Assembly (NCBI GenBank): GCA_900758895.1
Contig: CAAETG010000012.1
Location: forward strand, 1-6,069
Origin: Bacilli bacterium
Lineage (GTDB): Bacteria; Bacillota_I; Bacilli_A; RF39; UBA660
DNA: 6,069 nt
Reading direction: 5' to 3'
The translations under genes and the position numbers were made by a program. The notes below the pieces were generated by a model. The model saw only the letters and a program-made list of their open reading frames with translations. It had not been told where the DNA came from and did no database searches. Positions 1-5,966 of this stretch are shown in pieces (position 1 is the first letter of the stretch; each line of letters starts with the position of its first letter).

Positions 1-21
1 ATTTTAAAATTTCTTAATTTC

Positions 22-46
22 AAAATATTAAATAAAAAAATATTTT
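22..46. repeat. AT-only inverted repeat (8-bp arms, 9-nt spacer)
   Basis: The arms AAAATATT (22-29) and AATATTTT (39-46) are perfect reverse complements across nine bases. The repeat lies in the very AT-rich stretch 1-130, where I see no coding frame, tRNA or clear promoter. Arms made only of A and T are expected by chance at this composition, so no function is claimed. Confidence 0.3.
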
Positions 47-87
47 CTCACATCAGCTATTTATATATTTCCTAGTAACTAAATTAA

Positions 88-108
88 TCGTACCTAATTC
101 GTACCTAA
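88..108. repeat. Tandem direct repeat TCGTACCTAA x2 (11-bp period)
   Basis: TCGTACCTAA occurs at 88-97 and again, identically, at 99-108, separated by a single T. It is the only non-trivial repeat in the otherwise plain AT-rich segment 1-130. Paired sites about one helical turn apart can be protein-binding sites such as regulator half-sites or integrase arm sites. Nothing nearby identifies a binding protein, and the window starts too close to show what lies further left. Confidence 0.55.
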
Positions 109-136
109 ACTATTTTCCAGAGCTTAAAACTCCCTA

Positions 137-166
137 AATAAAACAAAAATGGAGCCTTTCGGCTCC
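137..166 (-). terminator. Intrinsic terminator of the recG operon and the downstream small RNA
   Basis: Read on the minus strand, a perfect 6-bp GC-rich stem, GGAGCC and GGCTCC, closes a GAAA tetraloop (bases 166 to 151). It is followed at once by ATTTTTGTTTTATT, a good U-tract in RNA. On the plus strand the same hairpin is followed by TTCAGGGG, so termination is directional. I see no other terminator between the recG stop (297) and this one, so it probably ends the operon mRNA with a 3' UTR of about 150 nt. It would also end the small RNA starting near 238. Confidence 0.85.
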
Positions 167-238
167 TTCAGGGGGTTTTGGTTGACTCACTTTCACATAA
201 AGTCGTGAAGGTGATTCGGACATGATGTTTATCATGTC
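141..238 (-). ncRNA. Candidate small RNA of about 95-100 nt downstream of recG
   Basis: On the minus strand a near-consensus promoter (-35 at 268-273, -10 at 245-250) predicts a start near 238. That is the first base of a perfect 8-bp hairpin, GACATGAT-AAAC-ATCATGTC (238-219). A second stem of 10 pairs with one C-A mismatch follows (arms 214-205 and 196-187, 8-nt loop). Then comes an apparently unpaired C-rich stretch, AACCAAAACCCCCT, and the terminator hairpin. The locus has visibly more G+C than its surroundings, as structured RNAs in AT-rich genomes usually do. Unpaired C-rich motifs in Bacillota small RNAs often pair with G-rich ribosome binding sites, so a trans-acting regulator is a reasonable inference. 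I do not recognise a named RNA family. Alternatively it is only a structured 3' UTR of recG. Confidence 0.5.
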
Positions 239-280
239 ATATTAATGATATTATTTTTTTCGACATTTGTCAATCACCTT
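208..280. repeat. Long-range 9-bp inverted repeat AAGGTGATT / AATCACCTT
   Basis: AAGGTGATT at 208-216 is the exact reverse complement of AATCACCTT at 272-280. The right-hand copy overlaps the -35 box of the small-RNA promoter by two bases and lies upstream of the predicted start. The left-hand copy forms most of one arm of the second small-RNA hairpin. The two copies can therefore pair only in transcripts that read through from recG. Confidence 0.5.
245..273 (-). promoter_or_regulatory. Promoter for the small RNA (TTGACA-17-TATCAT)
   Basis: Read on the minus strand, a consensus -35 TTGACA (273-268), a 17-bp spacer containing a run of seven A and a -10 TATCAT (250-245; 5 of 6 bases) match a sigma-A-type promoter closely. 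The -35 is embedded in a small palindrome, GACAAATGTC. The predicted start, around 238, falls on the first base of a stable hairpin, which supports the call independently. Confidence 0.6.
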
Positions 281-296
281 TAAGCATTTTTTACAA

Positions 297-2282
297 TTAA
301 TTTAATCTTTCTAAATCACGTACAATTTTATAGTAATTCATATTGTTTTTATACTGTCCACTAATTAAGTATTCTTCACTATCACTTTTTGCTTGCATCA
401 TAATTTTTAAATCTGTTTTAAGATCAGCAATTTTGAATGTTTTAACACCACTTTGCATCGTACCAAAAAGATCACCTTCACCACGTAATTCTAAATCTTT
501 TTCAGCAATATAAAAGCCATCATTACTTTCTTCCAAAACCTTAAGACGTTCCATTTCTTTATCACAAATTAAATAGCAATAAGACTCTAAATTATTTCTA
601 CCGACCCTACCACGTAATTGATGAATCGTAGCAAGTCCAAAACGATCAGCATCAAAAATAACCATAACTGTAGCATTTTTAACATCAACACCAACTTCAA
701 TAACGGTTGTCGAAATAAGTATTTTCGTCTCATTATTTTTGAAACGTTCCATAATCGCATCTTTTTCTCTTTGTTTTAATTTTCCATGAAGTATTTCAAT
801 TGGTATTTTTCCTTGATAAGCCATATTAAATTTCTCTTTTAATGTTTCTACACTTTTTAAATCTAATTCTTCATTGTCATCAATCATACTCGCAACCACA
901 TATACTTGATGCCCCGCTTTAATCTCTTCTAACACATGCATAAGCACATCTTTTAATTCACTATACTTCTTTATTTTTGTAATAATCTCTTTTCTACCAC
1001 TCGGTTTATGTCTTATAAAAGATACATCCAAGTCACCATATAAAGTTAAAGCATATGTTCTTGGAATTGGCGTTGCACTCATATATAAAGCATCGGGTAC
1101 ATCTCCTTTGCTTTTAAGTATTTCTCTTTGTTTTACTCCAAAGCGATGTTGTTCATCCGTAATAACAAGTCCTAAGCGATAAAAAGAAACATTTTCTTCT
1201 AAGATAGCATGCGTACCTACTAAAATATCAATATCACCACTAACTAGTCGCTCTTTTACATTTTCCTTTTCTTTTTTAGTCATACTTCCCACTAATAAGT
1301 CAATGGTCACATGAAAATCTTTAAAATATTCTATTGCAGAGGCAAAATGTTGTCTAGCAAGCACTTCTGTTGGAGCCATTAAAACACTTTGATAACCAGC
1401 TAGAAAGTTAGCATACATACTAATAAAACTAATAATAGTCTTACCACTACCAACATCACCCAAAACAAGCCGATTCATCTTCTTATTGCTTTTGATATCT
1501 TTCAAAATAAGTGTTAAAGCTTCCGTTTGACTATCTGTTAAAGAAAAAGGAAGATGTGAAATAAATTCATCTATTTTCTTTTGATCAAAATATTTTTCTT
1601 CTTTAAACATATTTTCATTTTCACTTTTCATATAAGCAATCTTAAATAAAAATAAAAATAATTCTTCATATTTTAAATAGAGTTTTGCCTTCTTTATTTC
1701 TTCATAATGATGAGGCATATGAATCATGCGTAAAGCTTGTTTTTTACTAATAAAATCATATTTCATGCTAAACTCATCAGGAATATAATTAGGAATTCTA
1801 GCACTATCATTTAGAGCACTTTCCACAATCTTTCTTAAATCATTATTTTTAATGCCTTTTTTAATATGATATATGGGAATAATTTCTTTTTTAGTAAGGG
1901 GATTTAATTTAATATCATCACAAATAAAAGTGTTTCTCTTCTCTTCATACTTACCAATTAAAGTAAGCACCTTCCCAATAATGATATGCGGTTTTAAAAA
2001 AGCCCGATTAAAAATAACAGCATACATAACTTTACCCTGATGATTCACCCGAAATTGCAGTTTATTAAAGTTTTTTCGAATAAAAGCAGTTGTTGCAGTC
2101 GTCTCTACTTGAACATTAATAGCAATTCTCTCATGATCATAATCTTCTGTTAAATTAGTGGGTTCAAATAAATCATAACGATAAGGGTAATTAGTTAATA
2201 AATCATCTATACTATATATATTCAATTCATGTAAATTTAGAAGCATCTTAGGTCCTACACCCTTAATATCTGTAAGTTCCAT
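297..2282 (-). CDS. recG: ATP-dependent DNA helicase RecG
   Basis: RecG is a cytoplasmic superfamily 2 translocase that remodels stalled replication forks and Holliday junctions. Counting from the ATG at 2282 (661 aa), the N-terminus has the helix-hairpin-helix-like IKGVGPK and PYRYD motifs. An OB-fold wedge follows at roughly 50-130. The helicase core shows Walker A GDVGSGKT (275-282), APTEVLA (motif Ia), DEQH (376-379), SATPIPRT (402-409), STTVIEVGVDV (motif V) and QLRGRVGR (555-562). The C-terminal TRG region, with LRGEGDLFGTMQSG, lies around 588-611. All expected motifs are present and the length is normal, so the gene looks intact. The frame also allows a GTG at 2288, but that codon abuts the AGGAG of the ribosome binding site. 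The ATG two codons later has ideal spacing (GGAGG, 7 nt) and is preferred. It is last in a three-gene minus-strand run. The link to its cell-surface neighbours looks positional, not functional. Confidence 0.98.
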   Translation of the reverse strand: MELTDIKGVGPKMLLNLHELNIYSIDDLLTNYPYRYDLFEPTNLTEDYDHERIAINVQVETTATTAFIRKNFNKLQFRVNHQGKVMYAVIFNRAFLKPHIIIGKVLTLIGKYEEKRNTFICDDIKLNPLTKKEIIPIYHIKKGIKNNDLRKIVESALNDSARIPNYIPDEFSMKYDFISKKQALRMIHMPHHYEEIKKAKLYLKYEELFLFLFKIAYMKSENENMFKEEKYFDQKKIDEFISHLPFSLTDSQTEALTLILKDIKSNKKMNRLVLGDVGSGKTIISFISMYANFLAGYQSVLMAPTEVLARQHFASAIEYFKDFHVTIDLLVGSMTKKEKENVKERLVSGDIDILVGTHAILEENVSFYRLGLVITDEQHRFGVKQREILKSKGDVPDALYMSATPIPRTYALTLYGDLDVSFIRHKPSGRKEIITKIKKYSELKDVLMHVLEEIKAGHQVYVVASMIDDNEELDLKSVETLKEKFNMAYQGKIPIEILHGKLKQREKDAIMERFKNNETKILISTTVIEVGVDVKNATVMVIFDADRFGLATIHQLRGRVGRNNLESYCYLICDKEMERLKVLEESNDGFYIAEKDLELRGEGDLFGTMQSGVKTFKIADLKTDLKIMMQAKSDSEEYLISGQYKNNMNYYKIVRDLERLN

Positions 2283-2286
2283 AATC

Positions 2287-2295
2287 ACTCCTCCC
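2287..2295 (-). promoter_or_regulatory. Ribosome binding site of recG, deciding the start
   Basis: The minus strand reads AGGGAGGAGTGATTATG. The GGAGG core ends seven bases before the ATG at 2282, an optimal spacing. The alternative GTG at 2288-2286 shares a base with the AGGAG and would leave no spacer. Confidence 0.8.
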
Positions 2296-2300
2296 TAACT

Positions 2301-2330
2301 ATTATACCAAAGAAAAAGAAGAAACGTCTA
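2301..2330 (-). promoter_or_regulatory. Possible recG promoter with extended -10
   Basis: Between the cohesin gene stop and recG, the minus strand reads TGGTATAAT, a perfect TATAAT (2306-2301) with an upstream TG, i.e. an extended -10. A weak -35, TAGACG (4 of 6 bases, 2330-2325), lies 18 bp upstream and includes the stop codon of the preceding gene. Transcription would start around 2294, at the edge of the ribosome binding site, giving a leader of only about 12-15 nt. This could supply recG independently of the surface genes. AT-rich sequence yields chance TATAAT boxes, so the call is tentative. Confidence 0.4.
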
Positions 2331-4079
2331 TTTTTTCTTCTTTTTTTTCTTACGATCATCTTCAAAGATATCATATACACCAGTATCTTCTTCAATCGGA
2401 TTATCTATATTTTTAATTTCATCTTCTATTTTTGCTTCAGTACTGTTTACTTCATCTTGAAAGAAAGCTTCCTTTTTTAATTTTTTTTCTTCTTTTGCCT
2501 TCCTTTTTGCTTCCTTCCTCTCTTTCTTTAACTCTTTCTTAGATTTTTTGGTATCTTCCTCTTTTTCATCATGATTTATTTCTGGATTTTCTTCTTCTTG
2601 TTGTTCTGATGTATTCTCTGTTTCCTCAGGTTCTTGAAAACGAACCTCTTCTACTGGAATGACATCACTAGTAGGAGCATCTTCTTCTTGTTCTTCAACT
2701 TCAGTAATTTTTTTAACTTCACTTACCACATCATTTAACTTTCTTGTTGCTTCCATTTTAGCTTCTTGTTTTTCAATAAATTGATTAAGTTTCTTTTGTT
2801 TTTTCTTCGTACTATGAAGTAAAACAAAAATTAAAATTAACATTAAAAGAAGAGCACCAGCAAAAGCGATAATAACATAGGTATAATACGCTATCGTTTG
2901 GTTTGTTTCATGAATAAAAGACTCATCAAAAAGAATCACCGCTCCACTAGCTGGATCATATAAATATAAATCTTCTTTTCCACTCTCTAAATTAATCGCA
3001 TTAATAATATAAAGATTACTATTCTCACTATACTGATAAGCGTCAGTTGTAACACCGTTAATTTCCACACTAGTCTTAATATAATCAAGTTCTTTAGAAA
3101 AACTAGTAGCTACTAAAGTATAAGATTTAGAACTAAATGCATTATAAAGAGTATACTTTCCGTCTTCATATCGATATAAAGAAACATTTCCGTCTTCATC
3201 TTTTAAACCAACTAAAGTATATCCTATAGCATCATTAACAAAAGCAGGAATATCAAAGCCATCTATTTGAATCGTAGTAGGTGAAAAGGTAACAGGAGCA
3301 GATAGTAAAGTATCACTTTTAACAACCGTATAATTTTTACCATCAACCGAAACATTAATTGGATTTTGATCTTCAACATTAACAATCAAAGTATAAGTTT
3401 TTTCATCTCCATTTTGCGCAGTTACAACAATCGGAATCGTATTAAGGCCTTCTGTTACTTCAATTTCGCCATCACCATCTACTGTTGCTGTTGAATCATT
3501 TCTAGTAGCATTTATATTAACCAAAGTAGTACCCGTTGGAACCGTTACATTATATTCTAAAGTATCACGATCAAATGCAGGAGTAAGTTCATATGTCTCT
3601 TCCCCAACAGTAACACTAAGATCTTTTAAATTATTATCTTTACTATAACTTGCCTCCAACTCTTCTTGTGTCATTAAAGTCACTTTTTTATTTGACTTAG
3701 TAATAGACATACTATCTTCATTCCAGTCATAAACATCATAACTACCAACTGTAATATTAGTAGATCCACTCTTTAAAGCTTTAAACTTCAAAGTATAAGT
3801 TTTAGACTTCATACTACCATTTCCATAATTAACAAAATAAGTACCATTATTTTCTGCAGTTGATGAAGTAAGTCTAAGATAACTACTATCATAGTTAATA
3901 TCAAATTCCCAAGCACCTAAGGCTGTTGAACTAGACAATGTAACCGTAACAGTAAGGGTATTACCAACAACCACCGTAGAAGAAGAAGAAACGCTTATTT
4001 TCCCACTAGAAGCTTCTACATTTTGACTAAATAAACTAAAAGAAAGTAATACAATCATTAAATACAATATTTTTTTCAT
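2328..4079 (-). CDS. Membrane-anchored cohesin-like surface protein with charged cytoplasmic tail
   Basis: This is a 583-aa type I membrane protein. Residues 1-23 are a Sec signal peptide, with likely cleavage after VEA. Residues about 26-136 resemble a cohesin domain: a beta-sandwich with a GAWEFDINYD motif, YTLKFKAL and a V-x-DWNEDSMSI strand near the end. Residues about 148-235 match the cadherin-like beta-sandwich family, with NLKDLSV at the start, F-x-x-x-TLEYNVTVP, and EKTYTLIV at the end. Residues about 240-395 hold two related repeats sharing an LYxY core (286-314 and 356-386). A membrane helix (about 398-421) and a basic stop-transfer stretch follow. The tail of about 160 residues has a probable coiled coil, acidic (459-510) and lysine-rich (511-538) blocks, and a C-terminus DDRKKKKKKK. 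Cohesins bind dockerins, and the gene 12 bp upstream encodes a dockerin protein, so a receptor role is inferred. The ribosome binding site AAGGAG is 6 nt from the ATG. Confidence 0.85.
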   Translation of the reverse strand: MKKILYLMIVLLSFSLFSQNVEASSGKISVSSSSTVVVGNTLTVTVTLSSSTALGAWEFDINYDSSYLRLTSSTAENNGTYFVNYGNGSMKSKTYTLKFKALKSGSTNITVGSYDVYDWNEDSMSITKSNKKVTLMTQEELEASYSKDNNLKDLSVTVGEETYELTPAFDRDTLEYNVTVPTGTTLVNINATRNDSTATVDGDGEIEVTEGLNTIPIVVTAQNGDEKTYTLIVNVEDQNPINVSVDGKNYTVVKSDTLLSAPVTFSPTTIQIDGFDIPAFVNDAIGYTLVGLKDEDGNVSLYRYEDGKYTLYNAFSSKSYTLVATSFSKELDYIKTSVEINGVTTDAYQYSENSNLYIINAINLESGKEDLYLYDPASGAVILFDESFIHETNQTIAYYTYVIIAFAGALLLMLILIFVLLHSTKKKQKKLNQFIEKQEAKMEATRKLNDVVSEVKKITEVEEQEEDAPTSDVIPVEEVRFQEPEETENTSEQQEEENPEINHDEKEEDTKKSKKELKKERKEAKRKAKEEKKLKKEAFFQDEVNSTEAKIEDEIKNIDNPIEEDTGVYDIFEDDRKKKKKKK

Positions 4080-4084
4080 AAATT

Positions 4085-4090
4085 CTCCTT
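4085..4090 (-). promoter_or_regulatory. Ribosome binding site of the cohesin-like gene
   Basis: The minus strand reads AAAAAGGAGAATTTATG. AAGGAG sits two bases after the stop codon of the dockerin gene (4094-4092), and the whole intergenic gap is 12 bp. Such close spacing supports one transcript and possible translational coupling, which would tie the amounts of the two proteins together. Confidence 0.8.
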
Positions 4091-4091
4091 T

Positions 4092-5852
4092 TTATTGATT
4101 AATTTTTTCTACACCCAAAACATCTTTTTGAATAACAAGTAAATCTAGGGGTGTAATTTTACCGTCTTGATTCGCATCACAGCTTTCTAAATATATACCA
4201 GATAAAGTAGCAGCTTTTAAAATATGTCTTTGTAATTTTAATAAATCTAGAGATCCAATTTTACCATCACCACTAATATCACCATAAATTAATACTGTAT
4301 AAGTAGATTTAGTAGTACCATTAATTGTAATCTTATATCCTGTTCCTACAGTATCATTAGAATCAACACTCTGACCACTTGCATTTGTAATTGTCACTGT
4401 TCCATTACCACCAATACTCTCTAATCTTCCTTTTAAATCACTTACCGAAGTATCAGCATCAATACCTTTAAGATAACTACCTTCATATTGATAACCAGCA
4501 CTTACAATAATAGAAGAAGGAGCTAAATCAGAGGGAACAGAACTACTACTATTTCCACCAGTCGCACCATTATCGATATTATCATCCGGACTAGTTGGAA
4601 GCATTGTATAAGCAGGCATATTTTCATATACAGGAATTGAAAAAGTAAAATTAGAATTTAAGGCTCCAGCATTACTATAAGAAGTATAAGCCGTAGAAGC
4701 CTCACCATAAGGAGCTCTAATATTAGTCATATACTGATGAGTATAAAGACTATTAGAATTTGTTGGTGCTACATTAAATTTTTGTAAATATCTAGTATTT
4801 TGACCAACTTGAATATAATTTTTATTAATAGATTCTACCCCACCTTGAATGGCAGCTTCCAAACCATACCAACCCTTACTTTTGGCATAATCTAATCCAC
4901 ATTTAGTCGTACCATTACTATTAGCACAACTATCACTTACACCATAATTATAAAAATTATAATAACCAACATATCCTGGATAAACGCCACTATATAAATT
5001 ATATAAAGAATCACTTGACCCTATTTCTTGCAAAATTCTTGAACCAATAAAAGTTGGACTTACACCAATATTTTTTCCAGCTGTATTAATTACTTGACCT
5101 AAATCATTACCAATCCCTAAATGATATTTATAAAAAGATGCACCTTTAATTACACTTGTAACTGCTGAGGCATAAACATTGCTTAAACTATCTACATAAG
5201 AAAGTGTTTCAAACATAAATATATACCGTTCAGTAAAGAAATTTCGTGGATCAATATAATATCTTACCGCACCATAGCTAGCTGGTTTCCAAATACTAGT
5301 ACTAGCATAATCACTCTTACAAGTACTGTCCATATAATTTGGATCATTCGTTTCAATATAACTCTTTCCACACTTACTTTCTTGGGTAACAACGACATTA
5401 AAATCTAATCCTGTCATAATAGGCTCAAAATTCCAGTTTGGATATTTTTCTTGTAATTCACATAGTGGAATAAAATAAGAACTTGGAAATCCTTTTTCAT
5501 GCAAAGCAATTTGACATGCGGTTGTCGGTTCTTGATTATCTGCAGCCATATTTTCTTCATCATAAACTTTTACATATTCACTACAAACGTAACCGGAAGA
5601 ACCGTTATAATTAATTTCATACCATCCACCAGAACAGCCACCACTTGTATCACTAATTAATTGATCGCTTTTTAAATAATATTTTGAGCCCAATTTTGCT
5701 GTAGTATAAACACCGTAAGAAGTTCCAGCTCCTTTTCTAATATTGACTGCATCCATTAATATAACATATTTAGAGGCTGCATAAGTATTCAAAATTAGAC
5801 AAAAAAAGACAAATACAAAGAAACAAAACAACATATTAATACTTCTCTTCAT
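4092..5852 (-). CDS. Secreted SH3/glucosaminidase (GH73-type) with C-terminal type I dockerin
   Basis: This 586-aa secreted enzyme probably cleaves the glycan strand of peptidoglycan as an endo-beta-N-acetylglucosaminidase. Residues 1-25 are a signal peptide, with likely cleavage after TYA. A bacterial SH3 domain spans about 29-97 (VNIRKGAGTSY, GWYEINYNGSSGYV). Residues about 120-420 are the catalytic region typical of clostridial glucosaminidases: FPSSYFIPLCELQEKYPNW, YYIDPRNFF, SRILQEIG with probable catalytic Glu276, the YNFYNYG segment and GQNTRYLQKFNV. After a Gly/Ser linker (about 421-446), a small beta-rich domain (447-521) leads into the dockerin (524-580). The dockerin has two EF-hand-like loops: D525/S527/D529/D536 and D559/N561/D563/D570. 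All expected motifs are present. The gene is first in the minus-strand run, with AGGAGG five bases before its ATG. The dockerin should attach the enzyme to the cohesin-like protein encoded next. Confidence 0.92.
   Translation of the reverse strand: MKRSINMLFCFFVFVFFCLILNTYAASKYVILMDAVNIRKGAGTSYGVYTTAKLGSKYYLKSDQLISDTSGGCSGGWYEINYNGSSGYVCSEYVKVYDEENMAADNQEPTTACQIALHEKGFPSSYFIPLCELQEKYPNWNFEPIMTGLDFNVVVTQESKCGKSYIETNDPNYMDSTCKSDYASTSIWKPASYGAVRYYIDPRNFFTERYIFMFETLSYVDSLSNVYASAVTSVIKGASFYKYHLGIGNDLGQVINTAGKNIGVSPTFIGSRILQEIGSSDSLYNLYSGVYPGYVGYYNFYNYGVSDSCANSNGTTKCGLDYAKSKGWYGLEAAIQGGVESINKNYIQVGQNTRYLQKFNVAPTNSNSLYTHQYMTNIRAPYGEASTAYTSYSNAGALNSNFTFSIPVYENMPAYTMLPTSPDDNIDNGATGGNSSSSVPSDLAPSSIIVSAGYQYEGSYLKGIDADTSVSDLKGRLESIGGNGTVTITNASGQSVDSNDTVGTGYKITINGTTKSTYTVLIYGDISGDGKIGSLDLLKLQRHILKAATLSGIYLESCDANQDGKITPLDLLVIQKDVLGVEKINQ
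4113..4283 (-). other. Type I dockerin module of the glucosaminidase
   Basis: Residues 524-580 form a duplicated dockerin: GDISGDGKIGSLDLLKLQRH, then a spacer, then DANQDGKITPLDLLVIQKD. Calcium ligands at loop positions 1, 3, 5 and 12 are all D, S or N. The positions that usually set partner specificity (10 and 11 of each loop) are Ser-Leu in the first and Pro-Leu in the second. The module is complete and sits at the extreme C-terminus, only six residues from the end, as expected for a docking tag. Confidence 0.9.
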
Positions 5853-5857
5853 ATAAG

Positions 5858-5863
5858 CCTCCT
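5858..5863 (-). promoter_or_regulatory. Ribosome binding site of the glucosaminidase gene
   Basis: The minus strand reads AGGAGGCTTATATG: a perfect AGGAGG five bases before the ATG at 5852. It is the strongest ribosome binding site in the window and supports this start. Confidence 0.85.
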
Positions 5864-5873
5864 ATCTAATCCT

Positions 5874-5891
5874 ATTATTATTCATAATAAT
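5874..5891. repeat. 18-bp palindrome at the predicted operon transcription start
   Basis: ATTATTAT-TC-ATAATAAT is a perfect 8-bp inverted repeat with a 2-bp centre. Its centre (5882-5883) coincides with the predicted start of the minus-strand operon transcript, and one arm reaches two bases into the -10 box. This is a geometry a repressor operator could use. The arms are AT-only, so chance is a serious alternative. Confidence 0.4.
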
Positions 5892-5918
5892 TATAAACGA
5901 TTTACACTAAATTCACAA
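5890..5918 (-). promoter_or_regulatory. Main promoter of the glucosaminidase-cohesin-recG operon (TTGTGA-17-TATAAT)
   Basis: Read on the minus strand, -35 TTGTGA (5918-5913; 4 of 6 bases), a 17-bp spacer and a perfect -10 TATAAT (5895-5890) form a good sigma-A-type promoter. The predicted start is near 5883, about 30 nt upstream of the glucosaminidase ATG, leaving room for its AGGAGG. No better candidate is seen upstream of this gene on the minus strand. Confidence 0.6.
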
Positions 5919-5966
5919 CAGATAGTAAAAAATAGGCAGTAAAATGATGTAAAGTGCATATTTAAT

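Noticed and set aside
149..208. Plus-strand frame ATG to TGA of 19 residues beginning MEPFGSFRGF
   Set aside because: It has no convincing ribosome binding site or promoter, and its first codons are the terminator stem itself. It is probably a by-product of the structured, GC-richer locus.
134..235. Minus-strand open frame of 33 codons inside the small-RNA locus
   Set aside because: It has no ribosome binding site before its ATG, spans both hairpins and the terminator, and ends within the U-tract region. The RNA structure explains the sequence better than coding does.
187..238. A plus-strand RNA from the same locus, because the second hairpin gains a G-U pair on that strand
   Set aside because: The plus strand shows no matching promoter upstream and no U-tract directly after either hairpin. 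Promoter and terminator both point to the minus strand, though a single G-U versus A-C pair is weak evidence either way.
297..2288. GTG at 2288 as the recG start
   Set aside because: It shares a base with the AGGAG and has no spacer to it. The ATG at 2282 has a seven-base spacing from GGAGG.
4092..5852. Reassigned TGA (mycoplasma-type code)
   Set aside because: Tryptophans use TGG, no internal TGA is needed for any of the three genes, and all three end in ordinary TAA or TAG codons.
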